In this document: piece by piece, positions 31,598 through 40,929 of the stretch | Layout of the letters: every line of letters begins with the position of its first letter | How positions within the stretch are numbered: position 1 is the first letter of the stretch | NCBI GenBank assembly: GCA_049889815.1 | Contig: JBMHCR010000017.1 | Location: 1-53,319 of the forward strand | From: JBPOFY01 sp049889815 | GTDB lineage: Bacteria; Verrucomicrobiota; Verrucomicrobiia; Opitutales; Coraliomargaritaceae | Length of the DNA: 53,319 nt | Direction of reading: 5' to 3' | Position numbers and translations under genes: made by a program | Notes under the pieces: model-generated | The model's input: the letters and a program-made list of their open reading frames with translations, nothing else | Told to the model about the DNA's origin: nothing | Databases searched by the model: none

Positions 31598-32332
31598 CTA
31601 AGCGGGACGTTTGTACCAGAATCCGCAGAGGCTTCGGTAGCGCACAGCGATCGGCATTAGCATCATGAAAACCACCCAACCTAGGATCTGTGGCCCCGAA
31701 TACCACCGCAGCTTGCGGGCCGAGGTGCGGGCTGGCGAGTGGTCTAAGATGGTGAACTGCATTTCGTGTTTCCTGCCCCAGTCCTTGATTAAGCGTGAAA
31801 GGCGGACTTCCTCGCTGGCGTAGAGTTTTTCGTCAAAGCCGCCGACCGCTTCAAATGCATCACGGCGGCAAAATAGGTAGCTACCCGCCGCGACTTTTGT
31901 GATTTTGGAGATGCGCTCCCAGAGTCCGATGCCGAATCGACCAAGGGCAGAAATCTCTCCCTCAAACTGGATGATGGCTCCGCCACCTACGTGTTTCTGC
32001 GCGCGAAGGAGTTTCAGGGACTGCGAGAGCAATTCAGGCTCAATACGAGTATCGGCATCGATGAAGATCAGATACTGTCCGAGACTGGCTTCGGCTCCTG
32101 CATTGCGGGCACGGGCTATTTGGTTGAATGGCTCGAAGACGACCGATACGCCTTCGTATCCAGCAGCGACTTCGGCGGTGGCATCATTGGAGTTGTTGTC
32201 GACAACGAGGCACTCGCCGATGGAGCCTTGGGCACGCATCGCTGCTAGAACGGCAGCCAAAGTAGCGGGGAGTTCCTCCGCCTCATTATAGGCCGGTAGA
32301 ATGATTGAGTACTCTACGGAGCAGGCGTTCAT
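31598..32332 (-). CDS. Glycosyltransferase family 2 protein
   Basis: 244 residues with a GT-A fold: SIILPAYNEAEELPATLAAV, CLVVDNNSNDATAEV, FNQIARARNAGAEASLGQYL and the DxD-type motif FIDADTRIEP, followed by a C-terminal hydrophobic segment (ILGWVVFMMLMPIAV). The His/Arg-rich tail is probably cytoplasmic, making it a membrane-associated transferase. Acceptor and sugar are not deducible. Its ATG overlaps the stop of the upstream SOUL-domain gene (ATGA). Confidence 0.9.
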   Translation of the reverse strand: MNACSVEYSIILPAYNEAEELPATLAAVLAAMRAQGSIGECLVVDNNSNDATAEVAAGYEGVSVVFEPFNQIARARNAGAEASLGQYLIFIDADTRIEPELLSQSLKLLRAQKHVGGGAIIQFEGEISALGRFGIGLWERISKITKVAAGSYLFCRRDAFEAVGGFDEKLYASEEVRLSRLIKDWGRKHEMQFTILDHSPARTSARKLRWYSGPQILGWVVFMMLMPIAVRYRSLCGFWYKRPA

Positions 32333-32871
32333 TCTTTTGTTACTTTGATTGGGATATGTACCTCAAAGCGCTTGAATATACCCGGTACGTAGGGACCGTC
32401 CCAGAAAATACCGCGCGCGTCGCTAGTTGCCTCATACTGATCCTGCGTTTCGAGCCATGTGCGGAGTTCCTTCTCTGCTTCGCGAAAGTTCTTCTCACTG
32501 TACCCGCCGCGAGCACCGATACTGGCGACCGTGCGCTCTGGAACTTGGTGCACACTCACTCTATCGGTGCCTCGTTGCGCTCTATTGATGGCGTCAGTAC
32601 CAATATAGAAATACATCACGCCGGGCTCGATTTCGGCTTCAACGGGCGTGGTCATCGGGATGTCGTTGTTTGAGATATAGCGAAAGAGCGGGCGAAACAG
32701 GCCGTTGCCGTTACTAAAGTAGGGGCGATCTGACTGGCTAGCGATCAGGTGTGCGGCGGGCAGTGTCTTGATCTCGGCCACTCCAACGCTGGTTTTTGGA
32801 AATGCCTGTTCATATGCGGACATGATTTGCGGGGCGAGGATAAGGAGTGGAAGTAACCATGAGGTTTTCAT
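32329..32871 (-). CDS. SOUL/heme-binding domain protein, exported
   Basis: 180 residues. Start chosen at the Met leading into a signal peptide (MKTSWLLPLLILAPQIMSA); the more distal Met at 32973 would leave just nine bases before the divergent dsbD start and adds an unstructured extension. The mature part has the SOUL pattern: VGVAEIKTLPAAHLIASQSD, LFRPLFRYISNNDIPMTTPV, and the late strand WDGPYVPGIFKRFEVHIPI. The family includes heme-binding and small-molecule-binding proteins; binding here is inferred. It is cotranscribed with the glycosyltransferase but shares no obvious pathway with it. Confidence 0.85.
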   Translation of the reverse strand: MKTSWLLPLLILAPQIMSAYEQAFPKTSVGVAEIKTLPAAHLIASQSDRPYFSNGNGLFRPLFRYISNNDIPMTTPVEAEIEPGVMYFYIGTDAINRAQRGTDRVSVHQVPERTVASIGARGGYSEKNFREAEKELRTWLETQDQYEATSDARGIFWDGPYVPGIFKRFEVHIPIKVTKE

Positions 32872-32982
32872 ACAGATCAATCTGCAGTGCTCGAAGAACC
32901 TTACAGGGCGCAAAGTCGCGGTTGCCTTAATCGATAGATTGGATGGAATAATTGCCGCTGGTGCATAATCCATTAAGTATTC

Positions 32983-35094
32983 ATGAATTTACACATGCGC
33001 ATTTTTGCTAGTTTAGCTTTCGTTTTTGCTTCGGGCTCGATGGTCGCGAATCCGGTCGAGACGACGCAGGCGACAGTTGAGCTCATCTCGGAATCTGAGC
33101 AGGTGGCGCCCGGGGAGTCGTTCGACGTAGCTGTGCACTTTGAGCTGGCGCCGCACTGGCATATATATTGGCAGAACCCCGGTTCCAGTGGCCTGCCCTT
33201 GGAGTTGAGCTGGGAGCTTCCCAATGGAGTGACCGTAGGCGAGGTCCAATGGCCCGTGCCCGAGCGCTTTGATCTGGATGGCTATATCACCTATGGCTAC
33301 GAGGATGGTGTGACCTTTATCGTGCCCATGCAGGTAGACGAGAGCTTTATTGGCGCCGCAATCGATCTCAAGGTGGATGCTTTTTGGCTCATTTGCAAAG
33401 AGCTCTGTCTCCCTGGCGAAGCAGTGCTTGAGCTGCAATTGCCGATTGATGAGGAGTCCGAAATAGGTAGTCATGCGAATTTGTTTGGGCAAGCGCGGGC
33501 ACAGCTTCCGCAGCAGGAGGCCCCGTGGGGGCTATCTGCCAGTGTCGATACTGAAAGCGGGTCTGCGGTGATTTCCCTGAACGGCGATGCCCTGCCAGAA
33601 ACGCTGTATTTTTATGCCGCCGCCGAGGGTGTGATCGATCCGAATGAGCCACAGTTACTGAGCACGATAGGTGCGGGGCGCGCTGAGCTCCGACTCGCGC
33701 TCGACCAAATATTTACGGAAGCTCCCTCGGACGCCTTGGTAGGAGTTCTACAGAGTGGCTCGGGGGCATGGCAGATTGACATCAAGCTTGGAGACACCGT
33801 AGAGGCGAGTACTGGACTTTCTGAATCTCAAGCGGGCGGTTTTGAGCAGTGGCTTTTGAGTTTGGGCCTTCCTGGATTTCTCTCGCTCGCGTTTCTGGGT
33901 GGGCTGATTTTAAACGTGATGCCCTGTGTTCTGCCGGTCCTTTCGCTGAAGGTTTTTTCGTTGTTGAAGCACTCGGGCCAATCAAAGCAGCAGGCACTTG
34001 CCCATGGGATCGCTTACACGGTAGGCGTGGTGCTCAGCTTTTTTCTCTTGGCTGGTGCTTTGTTGGCGCTCCGCGCCCTCGGCGAACGCGTCGGATGGGG
34101 GTTTCAACTACAGAACCCAAGCTTCGTCGTGGTCCTCGTTGTGGTCTTCTTCTTGTTCGGCTTGAACCTGATGGGAGTCTTTGAAATTGGCGCCCGGCTG
34201 GTCGGCGCCGATGCAAAGGTTGCGCAGCGCAAAGATGTCCTTGGCTCGTTTGGAATGGGCGTACTTGCGGCTGTGGTGGGCGCGCCGTGTATGGGTCCGC
34301 TTGTCGCTTCCGTTAGCGGGATTGCAGTGCAGGCGGATGCTGCGACCGGTTTGTTGATTTTTGGAATGATGGGGTTCGGTCTGGCTTCGCCGTTCCTACT
34401 ACTCTCGATCTTTCCGAAGTTAGTTGCTTATTTGCCGAAGCCGGGTGTGTGGATGGAATCGTTCAAGCAGTTTATGGGCTTCTTGCTGATGGCTGCAGTG
34501 GTCTTTCTCGCTTGGGTTGTTGGCAGCCAGGGGGGAGTGGATGCGATCTTCGCGATTCTCATCGTGCTTTTGATCACAGCGTTGGCCGCATGGATCTACG
34601 GTCGTTGGGCGGCTCCCGTTAAGTCGGCGAAGTCCAAGTGGATTGCGAGTTTGCTTAGCTTGGTGCTGGTTGTTGCTGTCAGCGTTCACGGAATCAGTAG
34701 CACCGAATTGGCGTATGAAAGTTTTTCGGGCAACTCGACCAGTTTGGATGGTCAATGGCAGCCTTGGTCTTCCGAGCGAGTCGAAGAAGAGCTCGCAGCT
34801 GGGAACTCGGTATTTATCGATTTTACTGCGACTTGGTGCCTAATCTGCCAAGTGAATAAAAAGGTGGCGCTGCGCACCGATGAAACGACTGCATTGTTTG
34901 AGAAGTATCGCATAACAGCCTTGTCGGCAGATTGGACGCGCTATGATGCGGCGATCACCGATGAGCTGGAGGGATTTGGGCGTTCGGGCGTGCCTCTGTA
35001 TGTGCTGTATGCGCCAGACGGAGAGGTCACCGTTTTGCCGCAGGGTTTGACCAATGGAATCGTGCGCGAGGCGGTTGAAAATGCGCTGAAGTAA
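32983..35094 (+). CDS. Protein-disulfide reductase, DsbD family
   Basis: 703 residues in the ScsB/DsbD architecture. Signal peptide (residues 1-22), periplasmic N-domain with WHIYWQNPGSSGLPLEL and the conserved cysteines of LICKELCLPGEA, an eight-helix cytochrome-c-biogenesis-like membrane domain with redox Cys in NVMPCVLPVLSLK and VGAPCMGPLVASV, and a C-terminal thioredoxin domain with CLIC (TATWCLICQVNKK). Carries reductant from the cytoplasm to the periplasm. The next gene, nine or thirty-two bases on depending on its start, is an exported redoxin that is the likely client. Confidence 0.95.
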   Translation: MNLHMRIFASLAFVFASGSMVANPVETTQATVELISESEQVAPGESFDVAVHFELAPHWHIYWQNPGSSGLPLELSWELPNGVTVGEVQWPVPERFDLDGYITYGYEDGVTFIVPMQVDESFIGAAIDLKVDAFWLICKELCLPGEAVLELQLPIDEESEIGSHANLFGQARAQLPQQEAPWGLSASVDTESGSAVISLNGDALPETLYFYAAAEGVIDPNEPQLLSTIGAGRAELRLALDQIFTEAPSDALVGVLQSGSGAWQIDIKLGDTVEASTGLSESQAGGFEQWLLSLGLPGFLSLAFLGGLILNVMPCVLPVLSLKVFSLLKHSGQSKQQALAHGIAYTVGVVLSFFLLAGALLALRALGERVGWGFQLQNPSFVVVLVVVFFLFGLNLMGVFEIGARLVGADAKVAQRKDVLGSFGMGVLAAVVGAPCMGPLVASVSGIAVQADAATGLLIFGMMGFGLASPFLLLSIFPKLVAYLPKPGVWMESFKQFMGFLLMAAVVFLAWVVGSQGGVDAIFAILIVLLITALAAWIYGRWAAPVKSAKSKWIASLLSLVLVVAVSVHGISSTELAYESFSGNSTSLDGQWQPWSSERVEEELAAGNSVFIDFTATWCLICQVNKKVALRTDETTALFEKYRITALSADWTRYDAAITDELEGFGRSGVPLYVLYAPDGEVTVLPQGLTNGIVREAVENALK

Positions 35095-35126
35095 GCTTTA
35101 TTTTGAAGCGTTTAACTTTGATCACT

Positions 35127-35726
35127 ATGAAATACTTCGCACTTTCTATCACTGCACTGTTCGCTGTTATTTATAGTGCGATGGCTGCAGTCGAAATTGG
35201 CGCGAAGGCGTCTGAGTTTACACTGGAGGACACTACTGGGCAGACACACTCGCTTACCGATTTTAAAGGCAACTACGTTGTCCTCGAATGGACGAATCAT
35301 CAATGTCCTTTCGTGGTTAAGCATTACGTAAAAGGTCATATGCAGGCCGCGCAAAAGGAACTGACTGACGATGGCGTCGTTTGGCTACAGGTCGTTTCTT
35401 CTGCTGAAGGCAAACAAGGCTACGTCACTGCGGCAGAGGGCGAGCGCCTGCGCGGAGAATTAGCAATGCATTCTACAGCGACCTTGCTCGACGCCGATGG
35501 TAGCGTCGGCAAGGCGTATGATGCTCGTACAACGCCGCATATGTATTTGATCGATCCAGACGGGACGCTGATCTACCAGGGAGCGATTGACAGCATCCGT
35601 TCTACGCGCGCGTCTGACATCGAGAAAGCTATCAATTACATTAAAGCGGCTTATGCGAATGCGAAGGCGGGTGCGCCAATTGATCCGGCCACCACAAAGC
35701 CATACGGGTGTAGCGTGAAATACTAG
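35127..35726 (+). CDS. Exported thioredoxin-fold redoxin
   Basis: 199 residues with a signal peptide (MKYFALSITALFAVIYSAMA). AhpC/TSA-like redoxin domain: VLEWTNHQCPFVVKHYVKGH with one active-site Cys, then TTPHMYLIDPDGTLIYQGAI containing the cis-Pro. A second conserved Cys lies at the extreme C-terminus (KPYGCSVKY), the pattern seen in a family of periplasmic redoxins common in Verrucomicrobia and Planctomycetes. A TTG at 35103 is in frame but gives a poor signal sequence. Directly after dsbD, so electron supply from DsbD is likely. Its stop shares a CTAG with the convergent gene. Confidence 0.9.
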   Translation: MKYFALSITALFAVIYSAMAAVEIGAKASEFTLEDTTGQTHSLTDFKGNYVVLEWTNHQCPFVVKHYVKGHMQAAQKELTDDGVVWLQVVSSAEGKQGYVTAAEGERLRGELAMHSTATLLDADGSVGKAYDARTTPHMYLIDPDGTLIYQGAIDSIRSTRASDIEKAINYIKAAYANAKAGAPIDPATTKPYGCSVKY

Positions 35727-36154
35727 CTATTCTGAATGGTCTCGGGGTTCCCAGCTGATCGCTTCGTTCGTTTCCACTCGAGTAGCTCGCGGTAAAACGT
35801 CCACTTGGCGTAGACGAGAACAGCAACGATAGCTCCAGCTGTGTCCGCGAGCCAGTCGTCGAACTCAACGCTACGCTCAGGTACGAAGGATTGGCGATAC
35901 TCATCAAAGGCGCCGAAGGCACTTGTCAGAAGGGCGGCGATTGCTACAGCCGCAAACCCTCTGCTTCTGAGTGCGGGCGTTCGCAGTATCAATGTCGCCA
36001 GCAGTCCAAAGACTAGAAAGTGCCCGATCTTATCTTTGGATAGTTGAAAACCAAGGTCGGGTGTCGCTAATCGAGACGTTCCCGACGCAAAAAAAATCGC
36101 AAGCATCAAGGCCAGCGGAAAGAGGTAGTCGCTAGATGAACGGTTTATTGCCAT
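35723..36154 (-). CDS. VanZ-like family membrane protein
   Basis: 143 residues with three to four membrane helices. Shows the VanZ-like pattern: KDKIGHFLVFGLLATLIL, then a DEYRQSFVPERSVEFDDWLA segment and a final helix TAGAIVAVLVYAKW. Function of the family outside teicoplanin resistance is unknown; it is common as a small envelope protein. Convergent with the redoxin gene; both stop codons are read from the tetranucleotide CTAG at 35723-35726. Confidence 0.88.
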   Translation of the reverse strand: MAINRSSSDYLFPLALMLAIFFASGTSRLATPDLGFQLSKDKIGHFLVFGLLATLILRTPALRSRGFAAVAIAALLTSAFGAFDEYRQSFVPERSVEFDDWLADTAGAIVAVLVYAKWTFYRELLEWKRTKRSAGNPETIQNS

Positions 36155-36201
36155 GCTACACGATGTTCAGTATATCTCGTCCGCCAGTGCTCCAAACAGT
36201 G

Positions 36202-37905
36202 TTAGACATGTTGATGTCTTGCAGGTAACCAGAATCGAAATGAGCTGCCTTCGTCGGTGGATTTAATCAATTCGATGTCGCCTCGGTGACTGCGTAGGAT
36301 ACGTTTACTGATTGAGAGTCCTAGTCCTGTGCCGTCGGGTCGGTTCGTTAGGAAAGACTCAAAGATGTTGTTTTGAATATCTTTAGTGATTCCGGGCCCG
36401 TTGTCAGTAACCGTACAATAGATACGGTCATTGTTTGCCTCTGTCGTTATAACGATTTGACCGCCATCGTCCATCACCTGAGTTGCATTTAGGATTAGGT
36501 TTAGAATAACTTGTTGTATTTGACCTTTATTGATCTCTACGAAGAGCGCATCCGGCGAATCTTTAAACTCAATGCTGATCTTTTGTTGATACAGCTTCAA
36601 GCGAACCAGGTGTATCGTATCTTTAGTGATGGTATTTAAATCATAATCGGCATGTAGCCCTTCGCGGTTGCGACCAAAGCTTAAGACTCGCTCAACGATA
36701 TCTTCCAATTGATTTAATTTTTCACCGATGACGGTCACATCTGTCTTACGGACGTCGTCTTCTTTGAATTCCAGATTGAGTGATTGAAAGAGCAGCTTAA
36801 TAACTGTGAGCGGATTCCGTATTTCATGGGCGATCTCTGCAGCAAGCATACCGAGTGTTGTAAGCTTCTCATTACGGCGAAGTGATTCTTCAGATGAGAA
36901 CACACGAGAATACAGGCGAGCATTCTGGATTGCGATAGCGCCAAGACTCGCAAGCGTCGCAAAGACTTTTTTTTCATCGTTGTTGAAACGATGTGGTCGA
37001 TCCGTGTAGGCATTCAGCACGCCGAAAACTTCTTCGCCAAAGATGATCGGCGTCGAAAGCATCGAAACGAGGCCCTCTTGTTGGACCACTTTTAAAAAAT
37101 CATTTTCTTCTGTGAAAGCTAGATCAGCAACTTCGATTTGCTTTTTTCGGTGAATCACTGCACTCACAGCGCTGGTTTCCAGTGGTAGTGTGTGCCCTAC
37201 GCACAGCTCACCGTTTCGAGTGATCATTGCCTGGAGATTCAGCTCTTTTTGGTTAGAGTTCAAAATGAATATTCCGCAGCTATGACAATCCAATAACTGA
37301 CGACCGTCTCGTGCCAACCCGCTGAAAATCTCGTTACTGTCGAGTTCGCGCACGATGCGTTGCCCGAGATTGACCAGTGACTCTAACTGATTGGCTTTCG
37401 TGCGTAGCTGCTTAATCAGCCATAGGCGAGAGACGACGCGCGATGCCTCGTTGGTCAGAAGGGTGAGAACCTTATGTGCTTGTTCGTTGAAAGCGTCGAC
37501 TTCTTCACTATCAACGTTGACTACGCCGATCACCATGCCGCGGTCTTCCATGGGCACTGCCATCTCAGATCGAATATCCCGCCGCAGACTGATGTAGCGC
37601 GGTTCTTTATGCACGTCTGGCACGATAATGGATTGGCCATGGAGTGCGCACCATCCAGTCACGCCTTGCCCGAGTTCAAGGGCGACGTCATCAAAATCCT
37701 GTGACAGGCCCTGCGATACTTCCAGCTCTAGTTTGTGGGTGTCGGGGTTGATTAGAGAGATGGAAGCACTATTCGGTTTCAGCACTTCAATGATTTCCTG
37801 AAGTATTTGTTCCAGAGCGATTCTCGGCTCGTCCGTATTCGATACGATGCTGCTGATTCGGTACAGTGCATCAATTACAGTTTGCTCATGACCTCGGACT
37901 TCCAT
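36202..37905 (-). CDS. GAF-GAF sensor histidine kinase
   Basis: 567 residues, no membrane helix, so cytoplasmic. Two GAF sensor domains (about residues 15-160 and 178-335, each ending in the GVxNV/GVLNAY pattern), then a dimerisation helix with the phospho-accepting His360 in AAEIAHEIRNPLTVIK, and an HATPase domain with N-box (LILNLILNATQVM, from about residue 468), G1 box VTDNGPGI and G2 box RPDGTGLGLSI. The H-box is of the NtrB/HisKA kind. No response regulator lies next to it. It follows glnD by 42 bases on the same strand, which suggests cotranscription and possibly a nitrogen-related signal, but the ligand is unknown. Confidence 0.92.
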   Translation of the reverse strand: MEVRGHEQTVIDALYRISSIVSNTDEPRIALEQILQEIIEVLKPNSASISLINPDTHKLELEVSQGLSQDFDDVALELGQGVTGWCALHGQSIIVPDVHKEPRYISLRRDIRSEMAVPMEDRGMVIGVVNVDSEEVDAFNEQAHKVLTLLTNEASRVVSRLWLIKQLRTKANQLESLVNLGQRIVRELDSNEIFSGLARDGRQLLDCHSCGIFILNSNQKELNLQAMITRNGELCVGHTLPLETSAVSAVIHRKKQIEVADLAFTEENDFLKVVQQEGLVSMLSTPIIFGEEVFGVLNAYTDRPHRFNNDEKKVFATLASLGAIAIQNARLYSRVFSSEESLRRNEKLTTLGMLAAEIAHEIRNPLTVIKLLFQSLNLEFKEDDVRKTDVTVIGEKLNQLEDIVERVLSFGRNREGLHADYDLNTITKDTIHLVRLKLYQQKISIEFKDSPDALFVEINKGQIQQVILNLILNATQVMDDGGQIVITTEANNDRIYCTVTDNGPGITKDIQNNIFESFLTNRPDGTGLGLSISKRILRSHRGDIELIKSTDEGSSFRFWLPARHQHV

Positions 37906-37947
37906 GCCGCTTACAATGCGGTTCGCAGTCTTAAGGTCTAGGCTTTA

Positions 37948-40737
37948 TTAATTTCGGACTATTTCACCCAATGCCTCGCGAAGTTCGAGCAAATTAGTGG
38001 TGCTGTCGCTATGTTTATCCTGCATTTGTTCGATATAGAACGTATCCATCGCCACGCCGCGTTCCGTGGCGATACGCGCGAAAGTAATGTCAAAACCTTT
38101 CTTAGAAATCAGGCGTGCCAATTGATAGAGTAGGCCGATACGGTCGCTAGCCTGCACTTCAATGATGGTGCGTTTAAGTGAAAGTTCATGATATACATCC
38201 ACACTCGGCGGGAAGGGTGCTGGAAGCATGTCCTTGGTCTCGTACTTTGCCTTGCTGCGTGCCTCCAGCTCCTTAATCGCAGGCATCAGCTCTTGTCCGT
38301 GGAGGAGTGCTTCTTCGAGCCGTAGGTTGAAGATCTTGCGAGCCCGCGGATTGGTTACGATGCCGCCATCTGGATCTGTGATGTAGAAGGTATCAATCGT
38401 TATGTGATCACTGCGCGAAATCGCCTTTGTGCTAACGATAGTAATGCCTGCGAGTGAGAGTGCGCCGGCGAGCTTGTAGAAGAGCCCTGCACGGTCCCAT
38501 GTGACGACATTGACGACTGTCATCCCGAGGTCGATGTCGTCACGCCAGTCGATTGTTGGGGTCAGTGCGCCCATGGACTCAGCGGTCTGGATCTGGCCAA
38601 GCAGTTGGTTCACCATGCGTAGGTGAAGTTCGATTTCATCGGAATGAGTGTTGATGAAGTAGCGTTCAGGAAGTAAGTTGAAGTGAGCCTCGATTTCTTC
38701 CTCCGAGACGCCCTCTATTACGCGATCTTTAAGTTTTTCGTGGAGCATCTTAACACGTTCTAAACGCTTCTTTTCAACGACTTTGCGATCTTCGAATTGT
38801 TCCATGGTGCGTATGAATAGACTACGATGCATGGCATCTTTGTAGCTATTCCATAGGGTCGGCGCCGTGCCTCGGGCATCGCAGTAAGTGTGAACATAAA
38901 GGAAGCGTAGTTTTTCTGGGTCTTCGATAAATTCCGCAAAGGATTCTGCGGTCTGAGGGTCATCTAAATCGAACTTCTGCCAGAATCGTGCCATTTCAAG
39001 ATGGCTTCGTATAATAAATAAAATTTGTTCCTGCTGACCGGTAGGAATGTCGAATCTATCCAGAATAGGTTGTGCAATACGCACACCGCTTTCTGCATGA
39101 CCTTTAATGCCTTCTGCTTTTCCGATGTCATGTAATAGCAGAATGAGGTAGAGCAGAAGTGGGTCGTCATTTTTTCGAAGCTCGGTTTCATAACGGGCAT
39201 ACTCGTCATCATATTTTGTGAAAACGCGATCGAGGTGACGAATCGTGCGCAAAACATGAGCGTCAGCAGTGTAGCGGTGATAATACTCATGCTGCACCAT
39301 ACAGGTGAGTTGTCCAAATTCCGGCAAGTAGCGCCCGAGAACCCCCAGTTCGTGCATCTGGATGAGGATCGGGTAGACGTCTCCTGGGCTGCGTAAGATG
39401 GAGCAGAAGGTCTTCGCCGCAGAGCTGCTCTGGATCACCTTATGGTCAATTAGCAAGATGGATCTTGAGATCAGGTAGCGCAGATCCGGGTGCAGTTTCG
39501 CGCCGAATTGTTGAACCAATCGAAAGACGCGAATTAGGCGGACGGGATCATCTTTGAAGATGCCCTTATCATCACAGGCGACCACTTTTTCGCCGATGGA
39601 AAATCCGTCGATTTTCTTAATCGGCAGGTGCTGGCGTGAGCGCAGCGCCTCGCGGAAAGTGATGCGCTTGGAATTCTTAGAAGGCGCTGCGAGGGCGAGT
39701 CGCTCCTTTAGCATCTCACTCGTATGATAGATCGTACGAGCGGCCGTATAGTAGTCCTTCATGAAAGCCTCGACTCGTTCAAAAATATCTTCCTGCGGGT
39801 AGTTGAGCTTTTCAGCGATCGAAGGCTGTTGCTCAAGGTTGAGTTTATCCGTTGGTCTGCGGTTTTGCAGGTGTAGTTCTGTGCGGGCACGCAGTAACAG
39901 ATCGTAGGCTGCGCGCATCGCGAGGCGCTCATCTGGACGGAGCATATTTGCCTCAACAATATCGCTGAACGATTTGTAACCGAACTTAATGTGTGCCATC
40001 CACAGAATGTTCTGGAAATCCCGTAATCCTCCAACGCCATTCTTAATGTCTGGTTCTTGAAGATAGATGGTGTTGCCGGCTTTCTCGTGCCGCTCTTTTT
40101 CGTCTGTCAACCGCTGCTGGATGTAATCCCGGGAATTCTCCTTATTTATGTACTCGGAGTATTGCTTGAACATTTTTTTGAACAAGGGCGCAGAGCCACA
40201 GACCATCCGTGATTCAAGAATCGCGTTCTTAGATTGTATTTCCTTGCGGGCTTCATCGATCGCTTCTTTTGCATTTCTTGAGGCATGACCGACCTTAAGT
40301 CCAAGATCCCAAAGCGGGTAGAGAATACCCTCGGTTAGGATTTCCTGAAATTTTTCAAAGTCTTTGTTGGTGATTTTCTCGGGATAGAGAAACATCACGT
40401 CGATATCGCTGTGTGGGTTCAGTTCGCGCCGCCCGTAGCCGCCTGTTGCGAGGACCGCCATTTTGCAAGGAAGCTTTCCATGTTGAGTCACATACAGATC
40501 CAGCGCCGCGATAAATAGATTCTCTATAATCACGTCGATCATCGCCGCCCTGGCCTGGCAGTTCTTTATCCCAGAGGTGCCCTTGCGGTGACTACGTTTT
40601 AACATCTCGTTCTCGAGCTCCATAAACCGTTTGTAAGCGGGGAGTTGCTTGCTCCTAGGCTCACCTGGGTCGAATACGAGGCGTTTCTGCGCATGCGTGC
40701 GTAGACGGCGAAAGAGCGGGTTTTCTTGTATGAGCAT
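37948..40737 (-). CDS. glnD: [Protein-PII] uridylyltransferase
   Basis: Bifunctional enzyme that adds or removes UMP on PII signal protein according to glutamine. 929 residues from the Met at 40737. Nucleotidyltransferase motif GGYGRRELNPHSDIDVMFLY, linker helices (DIKNGVGGLRDFQNILW), HD hydrolase domain LLLHDIGKAEGIKGHAESG, and two C-terminal ACT domains (VVTWDRAGLFYKLAGALSLA and ASDRIGLLYQLARLISKKG). A longer reading from 40917 would add 60 Arg-rich residues encoded by hairpin-forming DNA and leave 12 bases before slyD, so it is unlikely. glnB and glnA are not in the window. Confidence 0.95.
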   Translation of the reverse strand: MLIQENPLFRRLRTHAQKRLVFDPGEPRSKQLPAYKRFMELENEMLKRSHRKGTSGIKNCQARAAMIDVIIENLFIAALDLYVTQHGKLPCKMAVLATGGYGRRELNPHSDIDVMFLYPEKITNKDFEKFQEILTEGILYPLWDLGLKVGHASRNAKEAIDEARKEIQSKNAILESRMVCGSAPLFKKMFKQYSEYINKENSRDYIQQRLTDEKERHEKAGNTIYLQEPDIKNGVGGLRDFQNILWMAHIKFGYKSFSDIVEANMLRPDERLAMRAAYDLLLRARTELHLQNRRPTDKLNLEQQPSIAEKLNYPQEDIFERVEAFMKDYYTAARTIYHTSEMLKERLALAAPSKNSKRITFREALRSRQHLPIKKIDGFSIGEKVVACDDKGIFKDDPVRLIRVFRLVQQFGAKLHPDLRYLISRSILLIDHKVIQSSSAAKTFCSILRSPGDVYPILIQMHELGVLGRYLPEFGQLTCMVQHEYYHRYTADAHVLRTIRHLDRVFTKYDDEYARYETELRKNDDPLLLYLILLLHDIGKAEGIKGHAESGVRIAQPILDRFDIPTGQQEQILFIIRSHLEMARFWQKFDLDDPQTAESFAEFIEDPEKLRFLYVHTYCDARGTAPTLWNSYKDAMHRSLFIRTMEQFEDRKVVEKKRLERVKMLHEKLKDRVIEGVSEEEIEAHFNLLPERYFINTHSDEIELHLRMVNQLLGQIQTAESMGALTPTIDWRDDIDLGMTVVNVVTWDRAGLFYKLAGALSLAGITIVSTKAISRSDHITIDTFYITDPDGGIVTNPRARKIFNLRLEEALLHGQELMPAIKELEARSKAKYETKDMLPAPFPPSVDVYHELSLKRTIIEVQASDRIGLLYQLARLISKKGFDITFARIATERGVAMDTFYIEQMQDKHSDSTTNLLELREALGEIVRN

Positions 40738-40817
40738 ATAACGGGCGGATCGTAAGGAACTCCCTAATAAAAACCCTCTTTTACACCCATGCGTCAAGTG
40801 AGTTTGGAGACTTGGGA

Positions 40818-40860
40818 ATCGGCGCATTCTGCGCCGATAAAATAGTTCCCTTTCTATTTT
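40818..40860. promoter_or_regulatory. Two abutting perfect hairpins between glnD and slyD
   Basis: ATCGGCGCA (40818-40826) pairs with TGCGCCGAT (40830-40838) with a 3-base loop; right next to it AAAATAG (40839-40845) pairs with CTATTTT (40854-40860) with an 8-base loop. The two stems adjoin without a gap. They lie in the 192-base divergent region upstream of both genes, so they may be operator, leader structure or both. Not followed by a long T run in either direction, so a simple terminator is less likely. Confidence 0.5.
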
Positions 40861-40929
40861 GACGCGATCCCTCCATCTGCTACTTGTAGCGGCTCTCAAA
40901 AATTGAAACTCACTCAAAAACTATAGATC

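Noticed and set aside
32872..32973. Longer N-terminus for the SOUL protein
   Set aside because: It hides the signal peptide and leaves nine bases before the divergent dsbD gene.
40738..40917. Longer N-terminus for GlnD
   Set aside because: The added 60 residues are Arg-rich and non-conserved, come from hairpin-forming DNA, and would leave 12 bases to the divergent slyD start.
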